Source: DYFX01 sp964400625
Lineage (GTDB): Bacteria > Patescibacteriota > Patescibacteriia > SG8-24 > DYFX01
Direction: 5' to 3'
Length of the DNA: 64,000 bases
Assembly (NCBI GenBank): GCA_964400625.1
Contig: CAYNUS010000006.1
Span: 1 to 64,000 of the forward strand
Of this stretch, positions 15,407 through 23,617 are shown piece after piece (within the stretch, counting starts at the first letter, position 1; each line of letters begins with the position of its first letter). A model generated the notes under the pieces. The model saw only the letters and a list, made by a program, of their open reading frames with translations, was not told the DNA's origin and searched no databases. A program made the position numbers and the translations under genes.

Positions 15407-16207
15407 TCATGCGGAGCGGAGTTCGGCGTCCTTGCGGCGCCATTCGGATTCGAGCCAGCCGCGGGAAGCGGCCTCTTCCGGGGCGTGCAGCGCGCACGTG
15501 ACGACCGCGCGCGTCCCGGAAAGCGTGTGGCTCTCGAGCGCGGTCGCGCCGGACTGGCCCTGCCAGTCGATCGTGACCGACAGCACCGGATACCCCGGCA
15601 GCGAGGCGCGCAGCATGTCGAAGCCTCCGCGCTTGGGCGGCAGCACGCGTTCGTAGCCGCCGCCGAGGACCTTCTTGCGGCTCGAGAAGCGCGTGCCCTC
15701 GGGAAAGATCACGATGCCGGTCCCGGACGCGTTCGCGTGATGCGCGGCGCGGGCGACGGCGAGCAAGTCGTCCGCGTTCCCGTCGCGGCCCACGAAGGCG
15801 CTCCCGCTCATCAGGCACGAATGCCCGAGGAAGAGCGCGCCATGCTTGAGCTCCTTCTTCAGGACCCATTCGACCGGCGGACGGCCGAGGCGGCGGAGCA
15901 GCGCCGTGATGACGAGGATGTCGAGCGTCTTGCGGTGGTTGGCGACGACGATGACCGGGGCCGACGGATCGGCGAGGACCGCCTCCGGCACGCGGAAGTC
16001 CACGCGGACGCCGAGCGCCGCGGAGACGGCCTTGAGCGACGCGTCGCCCCACCACGCCCGCCACTCGGCGCCGAAGCGCCTGCGCCGGGCGGGCGGGACG
16101 CGCGCGGCGGCGCGGAGCAGCCAGCCGCCGTACAGGTGCGCGGCGGCGGGCACGGACATGAGCGCGAAGACGAGCATCGCGAGAGCCAGACGGACGCGAC
16201 CGAGCAT
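15407..16207 (-). CDS. plsC: 1-acyl-sn-glycerol-3-phosphate acyltransferase family protein
   Basis: 266 residues. An N-terminal membrane helix is followed by the acyltransferase HX4D motif in NHRKTLD (near residue 94) and by FPEGTR (near 155). A GSAFVGRDGN segment lies between them, as in PlsC. The family transfers acyl chains to lysophosphatidate in membrane phospholipid synthesis, though other acceptors occur. ATG 16207 is chosen because AAGGAGG lies 4 bases upstream. The earlier TTG at 16270 is the promoter -35. Confidence 0.87.
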   Translation of the reverse strand: MLGRVRLALAMLVFALMSVPAAAHLYGGWLLRAAARVPPARRRRFGAEWRAWWGDASLKAVSAALGVRVDFRVPEAVLADPSAPVIVVANHRKTLDILVITALLRRLGRPPVEWVLKKELKHGALFLGHSCLMSGSAFVGRDGNADDLLAVARAAHHANASGTGIVIFPEGTRFSSRKKVLGGGYERVLPPKRGGFDMLRASLPGYPVLSVTIDWQGQSGATALESHTLSGTRAVVTCALHAPEEAASRGWLESEWRRKDAELRSA

Positions 16208-16241
16208 GCAGCCTCCTTGTCCCGACGATCGGAACCGGACG

Positions 16242-16270
16242 ATGATACGCCGTCCGGCGCGCGGCGTCAA
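16242..16270 (-). promoter_or_regulatory. Promoter of plsC gene
   Basis: TTGACG (16265-16270), 17 bases, TATCAT (16242-16247) on the minus strand. Confidence 0.8.
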
Positions 16271-16288
16271 TCGTCGCTCGCGCGCGTC

Positions 16289-16317
16289 TTGCCACGGACC
16301 CGCTTTCGTGATACCGT
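16289..16317 (+). promoter_or_regulatory. Putative promoter of tRNA-Trp
   Basis: TTGCCA (16289-16294), 17 bases, TACCGT (16312-16317). It would start transcription about 15 bases before the tRNA. The -10 is weak. Confidence 0.45.
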
Positions 16318-16338
16318 GCCTTCGTTCCCGACACGCCC

Positions 16339-16412
16339 GGGGGCTTGGTGAAGTGGTATCACAAGGGTCTCCAAAACCCTTGTCGTGGGTTCGATTCCTA
16401 CAGCCCCTGCCA
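16339..16412 (+). tRNA. tRNA-Trp (CCA anticodon)
   Basis: A complete cloverleaf with a 7-base acceptor stem whose first pair is G-T. The anticodon loop is CTCCAAA with CCA at 16371-16373. The T arm contains GGTTCGATTCC. The 3' CCA is encoded. It reads UGG only, in keeping with TGA being used as a stop in this window. Confidence 0.95.
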
Positions 16413-16445
16413 AAAGCGCCTCTCCATGCGGAGAGGCGCTTTTAA
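16413..16445 (+). terminator. Bidirectional terminator, tRNA-Trp and M23 gene
   Basis: AAAAGCGCCTCTCC pairs with its complement across ATGC. Ts follow on the plus strand and on the minus strand. Confidence 0.85.
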
Positions 16446-16447
16446 GT

Positions 16448-17173
16448 TCATGGAGCCATGTATTCGAGGGCGTCGAGCCATCCGGCGGTCTCGGCTTCCG
16501 TCTTCACGTAGCCGCGGATGTCGGTGGAGGTGGAGCTCTCGTGGATGCCGAAGTGCAGGTGCTTGCGGACGCCGTCGGCCTCTTCGGTGCCGCCGGCGCC
16601 GAGGACGCCGATGCGCTGTCCGGGCTTGAGGATCTGCCCGGCCTTCGGCGCGACGCTCGCGATCTTCAGGTGGCCGTAGATGACCACGACCTCCTTTTCC
16701 TCGATGCGGCAGCGCTGCACGGCGACGCCGCCGTAGCCCCTGGCCCAATTCTTGAAGAGGAGCGGGCCTTCGCAGGCGGCGTAGATCGGCACGTCGATGT
16801 CGGCCTCGTGCGCGAACGTCTCGAAGTCGACGCCGACATGGAACCCGTTGAACCGGTCGCCAGGCACGGGCGACGTGTGCGGATGGATCTCGATGCCGAA
16901 GGGCTTCTTGGTGACCCGCGCGGCGGCGTCGGCGATCGGCGGGAACAGCGTCTCGGCGGAAGGGATCTCGATGGCGCGCCAGGCCGCTTCGGCCAAAGGC
17001 GCAGGATCGACCTCCGGCGTCCCCGTGCCGGCCTCGGGCGCGGCAGGCGCGACGAACCCGCCCGTCTCCGCGGGGGCGGACGGGAAGGCGGTCACGACGT
17101 TCGCGACGGCGGCGGAAACCGCGACCAGGGCGACGACGGCGTAGAGCACGGGATGGAGGCGCTTGGAGGTCAT
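16448..17173 (-). CDS. M23 (LytM-like) exported protein
   Basis: 241 residues. The signal/anchor helix is at 9-30, followed by a Pro/Ala-rich linker and a C-terminal peptidase M23 domain. The metal site is represented by HVGVDFE (the HxxxD position) and HLHFGIH. YGHLK lies between them, as in LytM. The first His-x-x-x-Asp and the final HxH are intact, so it may be an active peptidoglycan endopeptidase rather than a degenerate EnvC type. It has its own promoter. Confidence 0.85.
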   Translation of the reverse strand: MTSKRLHPVLYAVVALVAVSAAVANVVTAFPSAPAETGGFVAPAAPEAGTGTPEVDPAPLAEAAWRAIEIPSAETLFPPIADAAARVTKKPFGIEIHPHTSPVPGDRFNGFHVGVDFETFAHEADIDVPIYAACEGPLLFKNWARGYGGVAVQRCRIEEKEVVVIYGHLKIASVAPKAGQILKPGQRIGVLGAGGTEEADGVRKHLHFGIHESSTSTDIRGYVKTEAETAGWLDALEYMAP

Positions 17174-17185
17174 AGAGGACCGGAC

Positions 17186-17214
17186 ATCATAGCCGAAAAA
17201 CGCGGTTTTGGCAA
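17186..17214 (-). promoter_or_regulatory. Promoter of M23 gene
   Basis: TTGCCA (17209-17214), 17 bases, TATGAT (17186-17191) on the minus strand. Confidence 0.75.
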
Positions 17215-17218
17215 GCCC

Positions 17219-17926
17219 CTAGGGCGCGTCCGGGACGTTGGTCCGATAGGTCTCCTCAAGCTTGGCGAACTCGGCCCGGGAGAGGCGATCGGTGCGGCGC
17301 AGGAGATCGACGACGGCGAGCACGCCCGCGAGCGTCAGCCCGACGCTGAACGAGGTGAAACCGTGTCCGCGGTTGATGAGCATCAGGACCGCGGCGGCGC
17401 CGGCGATCGTCAGATAGACGGCCCAGCCGTGCGCCTGCAGTCCCCCGCCCAGCGAACGTTCGAGAGGACGCCGTTCCAGCGCGACGTCGCGCGTCGTCTG
17501 GAGCATGTCGTGCCAAAGCTCGCGGTCGCGGTCCGTCTTGGGCGCGAAGCGGTAGACCATCATCGCGAGCTCCCGGTATTCGTCGCGCGCCTTGCCGTAG
17601 TCGCGGAGCCCCGCGCCGACGTGCCGGTGGTAGACGAGGAGCGCGCGGTGCAGGCGGTCGCCCCAGGCGCGGTCGTCGACCGAGGCCGAAAGGTTGTAGA
17701 GGCGGCGCAGGCGCGAGAGCTCGACCTCGACCGCGTTCCAGAGCGTCTTGCGGCGCTCGAGCGCGCGGTTGATGAAGAAACCGGAAAGGAAGGAGAGCAG
17801 GAGCAGCGCGTTGAAGACGCTCGAGGACGAGTCCTCGTGCGACCCGGCCGGCAGGCCGTACGACAAGCCGAACGCGATCGCGAGGAACGCGGCGATGCGG
17901 GCGACGGCGGAGAACGTCTCCTTCAT
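17219..17926 (-). CDS. Membrane protein of unknown function, paralogue of 43529-44245
   Basis: 235 residues. Two N-terminal hydrophobic segments (about 9-25 and 37-52), then a conserved RALERRKTLWNAVEVELSRL block and a long helical middle. Two more hydrophobic segments follow near 170-205, then a short C-tail with LSRAEFAKLEETYR. The layout and several blocks match the protein at 43529-44245 (RAL-RR, VEL-KLRR-Y, closing LS-A-L---Y--N). The topology recalls DUF4239/bestrophin-like proteins, but I cannot assign it. A TATGCT -10 ends 8 bases before the ATG, with no ribosome site. Confidence 0.7.
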   Translation of the reverse strand: MKETFSAVARIAAFLAIAFGLSYGLPAGSHEDSSSSVFNALLLLSFLSGFFINRALERRKTLWNAVEVELSRLRRLYNLSASVDDRAWGDRLHRALLVYHRHVGAGLRDYGKARDEYRELAMMVYRFAPKTDRDRELWHDMLQTTRDVALERRPLERSLGGGLQAHGWAVYLTIAGAAAVLMLINRGHGFTSFSVGLTLAGVLAVVDLLRRTDRLSRAEFAKLEETYRTNVPDAP

Positions 17927-17956
17927 ACGCTTCCAGCATACGCCTCCGGCGGCGAA

Positions 17957-17982
17957 AGAAAAAATGACGCCGAAGGCGTCAT
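17957..17982 (-). terminator. Terminator of YecM-like gene
   Basis: ATGACGCC pairs with GGCGTCAT across a 3-base loop, with a T-rich tract on the minus strand. The stop codon lies inside the stem. Confidence 0.8.
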
Positions 17983-18593
17983 CCTGAGCGCGGCATCTGC
18001 CGCATCTCGATCCCGATCTTCTCGACGAGCGGCCCGTCGGTGAGGCGGAGGACGTGTTCCGTGCCGTGAGCCAAGCTGACGATGCCGGCGTCCCAGGTCG
18101 TATGGTGCGGCCTGCCCTTCTTCACGAAGATGCCGCGCTGATGCCTCGACCCGAGCGTCGTGTTCCGGATGGAGTTCAGCGCCTCGGCCATGTCGTCGAC
18201 CGTGCCGTTCGTCGGATAGAGCTCGACGTGATCGAAGCCCTGCAGCTCGGCGCGCATCGTCTTCGGCTCGGAGAGCTCGAGGAGGCGCAGGGCGCCGAAC
18301 GGCGTCGGGATGGGATCGACGAGACCGAACACGGCCACGCGCCGGCCCGAGATGATCGTCTGATGGAAGAAGCGGCAGCCGCTCCATCCGTCCGCGTACT
18401 CCTCGAAGCGGCTCCGGAGCTCGTCGTACTCGCGGAACTCGCGGCACTTGTAGCTCAGGTGGTCCGCCTTCGGGGCGAACGACGCGTGCAGGAGCGCGTG
18501 CGCGTGCGACCAGTTCCGGAACGCGTCCAGGAGCGGGGCGGCGCGGACGCGCAGGAAATGATCGAGGAACGAAGGCGTGTCTTCTTTCCGCAT
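17979..18593 (-). CDS. YecM-like VOC-fold protein
   Basis: 204 residues. The blocks ADHLSYKCREFREYDELR, GRRVAVFGLVDPI, FDHVELYPTNG and KGRPHHTTWD match the YecM branch of the vicinal oxygen chelate superfamily. In that family His and Glu residues form a putative metal site (HLSYK, HVELY). The biochemical role of YecM is not established. No signal peptide. The minus-strand sequence before the start is TGC-TAGGCT six bases from the ATG, with no Shine-Dalgarno, so the message is probably leaderless. Confidence 0.8.
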   Translation of the reverse strand: MRKEDTPSFLDHFLRVRAAPLLDAFRNWSHAHALLHASFAPKADHLSYKCREFREYDELRSRFEEYADGWSGCRFFHQTIISGRRVAVFGLVDPIPTPFGALRLLELSEPKTMRAELQGFDHVELYPTNGTVDDMAEALNSIRNTTLGSRHQRGIFVKKGRPHHTTWDAGIVSLAHGTEHVLRLTDGPLVEKIGIEMRQMPRSG

Positions 18594-18599
18594 GCGCCG

Positions 18600-18608
18600 A
18601 GCCTAGCA
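18600..18608 (-). promoter_or_regulatory. Extended -10 of YecM-like gene
   Basis: Minus strand TGCTAGGCT, ending 6 bases before the ATG at 18593. Confidence 0.4.
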
Positions 18609-18627
18609 CGCGGGCCGAAAAAGCAAA

Positions 18628-18687
18628 ACCGCCCTTGCGGGCGGTCCTGGATCCCGGCGTGCGCCGGGATGACCCGCTGCGCGGGTC
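18628..18687. repeat. Three tandem palindromes after rpmG
   Basis: Three hairpins in a row: 18628-18645 (ACCGCCC arms), 18651-18670 (ATCCCGGCG arms) and 18671-18687 (GACCCGC arms, containing the rpmG stop codon). The one farthest from rpmG is followed by TTTTGCTTTTT on the minus strand and is the likely terminator. The middle one resembles dispersed palindromes of the ATCCCGG type. Confidence 0.7.
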
Positions 18688-18841
18688 ACTTCGTCTCCTT
18701 GTGCGAGGTGTGCTTCTTGCACCACTCGCAGTGCTTCTGCATCTCAAGGCGGGCCTTGAGCTTCTTCTTGTTCTTGTGGGAGTGGTAGTTCACCCGCTTG
18801 CACTCGGTGCACTCCAGCTTGATGAGGTTGTCCTGGGACAT
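18686..18841 (-). CDS. rpmG: 50S ribosomal protein L33
   Basis: 51 residues starting MSQDNLIKLECTECKR. The zinc-ribbon cysteines are in CTEC and CEWC, with the typical HSHKNKKK and KHTSHKE segments, so this is the zinc-binding form of bL33. It is too short for most automatic ORF callers. A strong promoter lies at 18865-18893, after the tRNA cluster. The order tRNA-Thr, tRNA-Tyr, tRNA-Thr, rpmG recalls the tRNA-rpmG-secE-nusG region of other bacteria, although secE and nusG are absent here. Confidence 0.93.
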   Translation of the reverse strand: MSQDNLIKLECTECKRVNYHSHKNKKKLKARLEMQKHCEWCKKHTSHKETK

Positions 18842-18864
18842 ATGGGGTTCCGTTTGATGGACGC

Positions 18865-18893
18865 AGTATGCGCGAAAAGGTTTCAGGCGTCAA
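18865..18893 (-). promoter_or_regulatory. Promoter of rpmG
   Basis: TTGACG (18888-18893), 17 bases, CATACT (18865-18870) on the minus strand. Confidence 0.75.
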
Positions 18894-18916
18894 GGGCGGC
18901 CCTGACGGTTCATGGC

Positions 18917-18992
18917 TGGAGCCGAGAAGAGGAGTCGAACCTCCAACCTGCTGTTTACAAAACAGCTGCTCTGCCGGTTGAGCTATCTCGGC
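18917..18992 (-). tRNA. tRNA-Thr (TGT anticodon)
   Basis: A 76-base cloverleaf with encoded CCA (18917-18919). The anticodon loop is TTTGTAA with TGT at 18957-18959. GCCGAGA pairs with TCTCGGC in the acceptor stem. The 5' end is one base from the tRNA-Tyr 3' end. Confidence 0.96.
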
Positions 18993-18993
18993 G

Positions 18994-19080
18994 TGGTGGG
19001 CAGTCAAGGATTCGAACCTTGGAAGGCACAGGGCCAGCAGATTTACAGTCTGCCCTCGTTGACCGCTTGAGTAACTGCCC
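18994..19080 (-). tRNA. tRNA-Tyr (GTA anticodon)
   Basis: An 87-base class II tRNA with a long variable arm. The acceptor is GGGCAGT/ACTGCCC, discriminator A and encoded CCA. The anticodon loop is CTGTAAA with GTA at 19044-19046. Confidence 0.96.
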
Positions 19081-19159
19081 ACGTCGCTACCTGACGAGCT
19101 GCCGGTCGCGCGGGCTGAGCCCACGCTCCCTCTCGCTCGTCAGTCGCTCCTCCTTCGCG

Positions 19160-19222
19160 GCTGGGCAGGCCCAGCCTTGATGGCGGTTCAAGGTGTTCCG
19201 CGCGGTCGCGCGGAACTTCTCC
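19160..19222. other. Structured spacer within tRNA cluster
   Basis: The 184 bases between tRNA-Tyr and tRNA-Thr(GGT) contain two hairpins: GGCTGGGC and complement near 19160-19178, and a perfect GTTCCGCGCG stem near 19194-19216. A TTG-start reading of about 34 codons exists but has no recognisable product. A role in tRNA processing or attenuation is a guess. Confidence 0.4.
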
Positions 19223-19264
19223 TTATAGCGTAGCCTGCGTGTCGCGCAGGACGATGTTTTTTTG

Positions 19265-19340
19265 TGGAGCCGACGACCGGGATTGAACCGGTGACCTTGT
19301 CCTTACCATGGACACGCTCTACCAACTGAGCTACGTCGGC
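19265..19340 (-). tRNA. tRNA-Thr (GGT anticodon)
   Basis: A 76-base cloverleaf. GCCGACG pairs with CGTCGGC. The anticodon loop is ATGGTAA with GGT, and the CCA is encoded at 19265-19267. It starts 8 bases after the stop of the TPR gene and is probably on the same transcript. Confidence 0.96.
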
Positions 19341-19348
19341 GCGGATGT

Positions 19349-20230
19349 TCAGGCTCGTTCGAGCATCGCGTCGATCCGGGCGCGGAAATCCGCGAGCTTG
19401 GCGTTCTCGGGGTTCACTTCCTCGAGGGCGCCCAGGGCTTCGCGGGCCGAATCCGGGTCGCCTACGAGTATACTCGCCTCCAGGAAATAATCAAGATACT
19501 TGGGGTGGTGCGGTTCCGCCTGGAGGGCGATGCGGAATTGCTCCTGCGATTTCCGGGCTTCCCCGGCCGCCAGATAGACCCGGCCGAGGTCGGCGCGATA
19601 GGCGGTGGCGTTGCTCGAAAGCTCGATGGAGCGGAGGTACCGCGCCTCGGCTTCCTGGAAATTCCCGCGCGACGCCTCGACCTGGCCGAGGCGCCCGAGG
19701 GCCCGGTCGTCGTCGCCGGTGAGGCGCAGGAGGAACTCCAGCGTCTCGGCGGCCTGGTCGTAGAGCTTCTGGTCGATGTAGAGCTCGGCGAGCCCGCGGT
19801 AGGCGTCGACGTGCTTGGCGTCGCGCTTGAGGAGCTCGATGTACAGCCGCTCCGCGTCCTCATACCGTTCTTCCTGGCACGCCTTCTGGGCCTCCTCGAG
19901 GCCGGCGGCGGGGTCCGCGGCCGGCAGCTTGGCGGCCGGCTTGCCGCCGTCCATCTTCTCTTCCATCTTCTTCAGCGATCCGTAGGCACGCTCATACAGG
20001 CCCTTCACGCGGCCGGAGGCCTTGGCGGTCACGGTCGCCGTCTTGCCGGCGAGCGCGCCGAGCGAACGGTCGAACCGGTCCTTCATGATGCGCGACTTCA
20101 CCTCGGCATGGCGCTCCTTGGCCATGGTCGAGAGGTCGATGAGCTTGAGCTGGGGGAATTTCTTCACGAGGACGCTCCAGATGAGGGCGACCCCGGCGGC
20201 GACGAGGATGATGCCGATGATGTTCCACAT
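19349..20230 (-). CDS. Membrane-anchored TPR protein
   Basis: 293 residues from ATG 20230, immediately after the tpiA stop. A single N-terminal membrane helix (IIGIILVAAGVALIWSVLV) precedes a basic, helical segment. A charged linker follows. Residues about 125-285 hold four to five TPRs (for example DAYRGLAELYIDQKLYDQA). The TPR part should face the cytoplasm if the anchor is N-out, but orientation is not certain. The function is unknown. It ends an operon with glyQS, the M16 peptidase and tpiA. Confidence 0.82.
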   Translation of the reverse strand: MWNIIGIILVAAGVALIWSVLVKKFPQLKLIDLSTMAKERHAEVKSRIMKDRFDRSLGALAGKTATVTAKASGRVKGLYERAYGSLKKMEEKMDGGKPAAKLPAADPAAGLEEAQKACQEERYEDAERLYIELLKRDAKHVDAYRGLAELYIDQKLYDQAAETLEFLLRLTGDDDRALGRLGQVEASRGNFQEAEARYLRSIELSSNATAYRADLGRVYLAAGEARKSQEQFRIALQAEPHHPKYLDYFLEASILVGDPDSAREALGALEEVNPENAKLADFRARIDAMLERA

Positions 20231-20231
20231 A

Positions 20232-20951
20232 TCAGGAGGAGAACGCTTCGAAGAAGGCGCGGACGTCGTCCGGGCGCGCCGAGGCGCCGCCGACCAGGAG
20301 GCCTCCGACGTCCGGGAGATCGAGATACGAGGCGAAGTTCTTGGGATCGACGGATCCGCCGTAGAGGATCCGCGCGTCGGGTCCGGCGATGCCGCGGATG
20401 AAGGCATGCATCTTCGCGACGTCCGCGGGCTCGCACGGGACGCCCGTGCCGATGGCCCAGCGAGGCTCGTACGCGACGATGAACGGCGCTCCGGCGGGCA
20501 GCGCCCCGAGGACCGCTTCGAGCTGGGCGCGGACGACGTCCTCCGCGCGGCCGGCTTCGCGTTCCTCCTTGAGCTCGCCGACGCAGATGACCGGCGCCAT
20601 GCCGTCGGCGGCCACGGCGGCGGCCTTTCGCGCGACGAGCTCGTCGGTCTCCCCCATCGCGCGGCGCTCCGAATGCCCGACGATGACGTACGCCACGCCG
20701 AGGGCGGCGAGCTGTTTCGGCGCGACCTCGCCCGTGAAGGCGCCTTCGTCCTTCCAGAACGCGTCTTGCGCCCCGAGCGCGACCTTGGACGCCGAAAGGA
20801 CGCGGGCCACGCGCTCGAGCGCGGTGAAGCCTGGGGCCACGGCGACGTCGACCGGCGCCGAAAGGGCGCCTTCGTCGTAGGCGCGCGCGAGCGACGCGGC
20901 GTCCTCGTCGCTCAGGTACATCTTCCAGTTGGCGAAGAAAAGCTTGCGCAT
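20232..20951 (-). CDS. tpiA: Triosephosphate isomerase
   Basis: 239 residues. The catalytic Lys is in NWKM (residue 10), the electrophilic His in VGHSERR, and the catalytic Glu in AYEPRWAIGTG. The phosphate-binding YGGSV and GGLLVGGAS complete the family set. It interconverts dihydroxyacetone phosphate and glyceraldehyde 3-phosphate. It starts one base after the M16 peptidase stop and ends one base before the TPR gene. No other glycolytic gene is in the window. Confidence 0.97.
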   Translation of the reverse strand: MRKLFFANWKMYLSDEDAASLARAYDEGALSAPVDVAVAPGFTALERVARVLSASKVALGAQDAFWKDEGAFTGEVAPKQLAALGVAYVIVGHSERRAMGETDELVARKAAAVAADGMAPVICVGELKEEREAGRAEDVVRAQLEAVLGALPAGAPFIVAYEPRWAIGTGVPCEPADVAKMHAFIRGIAGPDARILYGGSVDPKNFASYLDLPDVGGLLVGGASARPDDVRAFFEAFSS

Positions 20952-20952
20952 A

Positions 20953-22230
20953 TCAGGACGGGATGCGGAGCAGCTTCAGGAAACGCTTCTTGTCCTTGAA
21001 GGGGCCGATGAGGGCGGCGGAGAGGTCCTTCGTGCGGAAGATCGCGCGCGCCACGGCCTTCACGTCCTCGCGGGTGACGGCGTCGATGCGGGCGAGGCGC
21101 TCCTCCGGCGTATGGATCCTGCGCTGGAGCAGCTCCTGCTTGGCGAAGAACTCCGCGAGCGCGCTCGATTCCTCGAGGCCGAGCACCGTGCGGCCCTTGA
21201 TGTATTCCTTGGCGCGCGTGAGCTCCGCGGGCGTGACGCCGGACTTCACGATCTTGCCGATCTCCTTCAGGATGACGGCGATGCCTTCCTCGATCTTGGC
21301 CTTGGTGAGGCCGGCCTGGATGGCGAAGTTGCCGACGTCCTGGTACGGGCTGAGGCCGGAGCGGACGGAGTAGGCCAGGCCGCGGCGCTCGCGGACCTCG
21401 GTGAAGAGGCGCGACGACATGCCGCCGCCCAGGATCGTGGAGAGCACCGACATCGCGGCCATCTTCTTGTGGCCGTACGGGAAGCCCGGGAAGCCCAGCG
21501 TGAACTGGACCTGTTCAGTCTCCTTGTACTTCAAGGCCAGGCGCGGTCCGCCGCGGCGCAGGGAGGATTTCGGGAAGCCTTGCGGCGCGCGCTTCGGCTC
21601 GCGGACCTTGCCGAAGGTCGCCTCGAGGAGCGCGGGGACTTCGGGGCCGATCTTGCCGGCGACGGCGATGACCGTCTTGGACGGCACGTAGTGCGCGGCG
21701 CGGTACTTCACGAGCGCGGCGCGCTTGATGCCGTCCATGGTCGCGTGCGTGCCGGCGATCGGGCGCGCGAGCGTGCCCTTGTAGACCAGCTGTTCGAGCA
21801 GTTCCTCGGCCATCGACGCCGGGTTGTCCTCGTACATGTTGATCTCCTCCTTGATGACCTCGCGCTCGCGCTCGCATTCCTCCTGCGCGAACTTCGAGCG
21901 GTAGAGCAGGTCATGCAGCATGTCGACGGCGAGCTCCGTCCGGGCGGCCGTGAGGCGGATGTAGTAGCCGGTGTAATCCTTGCCGGTGAAGGCGTTGTAG
22001 TCGGCGCCGACGGATTCGAGGTCGTGGCTGATGTCCATCGTGGACGGCCGCCGCGCGGTGCCCTTGAACATCATGTGCTCGACGAAATGCGAGGCGCCGG
22101 CGAGCTTCTCGCTCTCGTAGCGGCTGCCGACCTCGAAGAGCACCAGCACCGTGCAGGCCTGGGTGTCGTGCGACGGCACCATGATGACGCGGGTGCCGTT
22201 CTTGAGCGTGGTCTTCTGGTACAAGGACAT
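20953..22230 (-). CDS. M16 family zinc peptidase
   Basis: 425 residues. The inverted zinc motif HFVEH (HxxEH) near residue 45 and the downstream Glu region (EREVIKEEINMYEDNP) mark an active processing-peptidase-like M16B protein. The C-terminal half has the R/Y segment (SSRLFTEVRERRGLAYSV) typical of the second domain. No signal peptide, so probably cytoplasmic. Substrates are unknown; relatives degrade or process peptides. It lies one base from both neighbours. Confidence 0.92.
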   Translation of the reverse strand: MSLYQKTTLKNGTRVIMVPSHDTQACTVLVLFEVGSRYESEKLAGASHFVEHMMFKGTARRPSTMDISHDLESVGADYNAFTGKDYTGYYIRLTAARTELAVDMLHDLLYRSKFAQEECEREREVIKEEINMYEDNPASMAEELLEQLVYKGTLARPIAGTHATMDGIKRAALVKYRAAHYVPSKTVIAVAGKIGPEVPALLEATFGKVREPKRAPQGFPKSSLRRGGPRLALKYKETEQVQFTLGFPGFPYGHKKMAAMSVLSTILGGGMSSRLFTEVRERRGLAYSVRSGLSPYQDVGNFAIQAGLTKAKIEEGIAVILKEIGKIVKSGVTPAELTRAKEYIKGRTVLGLEESSALAEFFAKQELLQRRIHTPEERLARIDAVTREDVKAVARAIFRTKDLSAALIGPFKDKKRFLKLLRIPS

Positions 22231-22231
22231 G

Positions 22232-23554
22232 CTAGAAACCGAGGTTGGAGGCGAGATACGCTTCCAGTTCGGAGATCTTCACGCGCTCCTGCTTCATGGT
22301 ATCACGGTCGCGGACGGTGACCGCCTGGTCGTTCAAGGTGTCGAAATCGTAGGTGACGCAATACGGCGTGCCGACCTCGTCCTGGCGGCGGTAGCGCTTG
22401 CCGATGGACTGCGTCTCGTCGTAGTCGGTCGCCCAGCGCTTGCGCAGGCTCGCGGCCAGCGCGGAGGCCGGGACGGAGAGCTCCTCCTTCTTGGAGAGCG
22501 GCAGGACGGCGATCTTGTACGGCGCGAGCGCCTTCGGGAAGCGCATGACGACGCGCAGGTCGTTCTCGCCCTCCTCGGACGTCGGAGCCTGCTCCTCGTG
22601 GTACGCCTCGAGCATGACGACGAGCACCGTGCGGTCGACGCCGAGCGACGGCTCGATGACGTGCGGCAGGTACTTCTCGTTCGTCGCGGGGTCCGTGTAG
22701 CGCAGGTCCTCGCCGCTCGCCTCCATGTGCTGCTTGAGGTCGTAGTCGGTGCGGTACGCGAGGCCGTAGAGCTCCTTGAGGCCGAACGGGTACTTGTACT
22801 CGACGTCGATCGTGCGCTTCGAATAGAAGGCGCGGTCGGCCTCGGGGATCTCGTTGTAGTGGAGGTTCTCCTCCTTCACGCCGCAGAACGCGAGCCAGTC
22901 CTTGAGCTCCTGGAGCCAGGATTCGAAATGCTTCTCCCATTCGGAGGGATGCACGAAGTATTCGACCTCCATCTGCTCGAACTCGCGCGTGCGGAAGATG
23001 AAGTTGCCGGGCGTGATCTCGTTGCGGAACGCCTTGCCGACCTGGGCGATGCCGAAGGGCACGCGTTTGCGGCTCGATTCGACGACGAGCTTGAAGTCGG
23101 CGAACATCGCCTGCGCCGTCTCGGGGCGGAAGTACGCGACGGCCTCCGCGCCTTCCTTGGCGCCGAGGAACGTCTTCAGCATCATGTTGAACTGGGCCGG
23201 CTCGGTGAAGGCGCCCTTGTTGCCGCAGTTGGCGCAGGCGGCCGCGAGATCGATCTGATCGGCGCGGAAGCGCGCATGGCACTTGGTGCACTCGGTGAGC
23301 GGATCGCTGAAGTTGGCGAGGTGGCCGGAGGCCTCCCAGACCTTGGGGTTCATGATGAGCGCGGCGTCGATGCCGACCATGTCGCCGCGGCGGCGCACGA
23401 AGCGGTCCCACCAGGCGTCCTTCACGTTCTTCTTCAGTTCCGCGCCGAGCGGGCCGTAATCCCAGGAGTTGGCCAGGCCGCCGTAGATGTCGGAGCCGGG
23501 GAAGACGAAACCTCGCCGTTTCGCGAGGGAAAGGAGTTTGTCCATGTCAGTCAT
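22232..23554 (-). CDS. glyQS: Glycyl-tRNA synthetase, single-chain alpha2 type
   Basis: 440 residues from the ATG at 23554; an ATG at 23545 is also possible. Class II motifs are present: FRNEITPGNFIF (motif 2) and PSLGVDRT (motif 3). The N-terminal DIYGGLANSWDYGPLG is specific to this enzyme. Four cysteines in CTKC and CANC form a zinc site in the insertion domain. The C-terminal anticodon-binding domain begins near residue 350. It charges tRNA-Gly. A -10 (TATGAT, 23568-23573) lies just upstream. Confidence 0.97.
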   Translation of the reverse strand: MTDMDKLLSLAKRRGFVFPGSDIYGGLANSWDYGPLGAELKKNVKDAWWDRFVRRRGDMVGIDAALIMNPKVWEASGHLANFSDPLTECTKCHARFRADQIDLAAACANCGNKGAFTEPAQFNMMLKTFLGAKEGAEAVAYFRPETAQAMFADFKLVVESSRKRVPFGIAQVGKAFRNEITPGNFIFRTREFEQMEVEYFVHPSEWEKHFESWLQELKDWLAFCGVKEENLHYNEIPEADRAFYSKRTIDVEYKYPFGLKELYGLAYRTDYDLKQHMEASGEDLRYTDPATNEKYLPHVIEPSLGVDRTVLVVMLEAYHEEQAPTSEEGENDLRVVMRFPKALAPYKIAVLPLSKKEELSVPASALAASLRKRWATDYDETQSIGKRYRRQDEVGTPYCVTYDFDTLNDQAVTVRDRDTMKQERVKISELEAYLASNLGF

Positions 23555-23575
23555 ACCCGTCCAAGCTATCATACG

Positions 23576-23602
23576 AAACCGCACCCTTCAAGGGTGCGGT
23601 TT
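23576..23602 (-). terminator. Terminator after frr
   Basis: An 11-base stem (AAACCGCACCC and complement) with a 5-base loop. The T-run after it is short, so strength is uncertain. Confidence 0.65.
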
Positions 23603-23617
23603 CCGCCGTTTTCGGCC

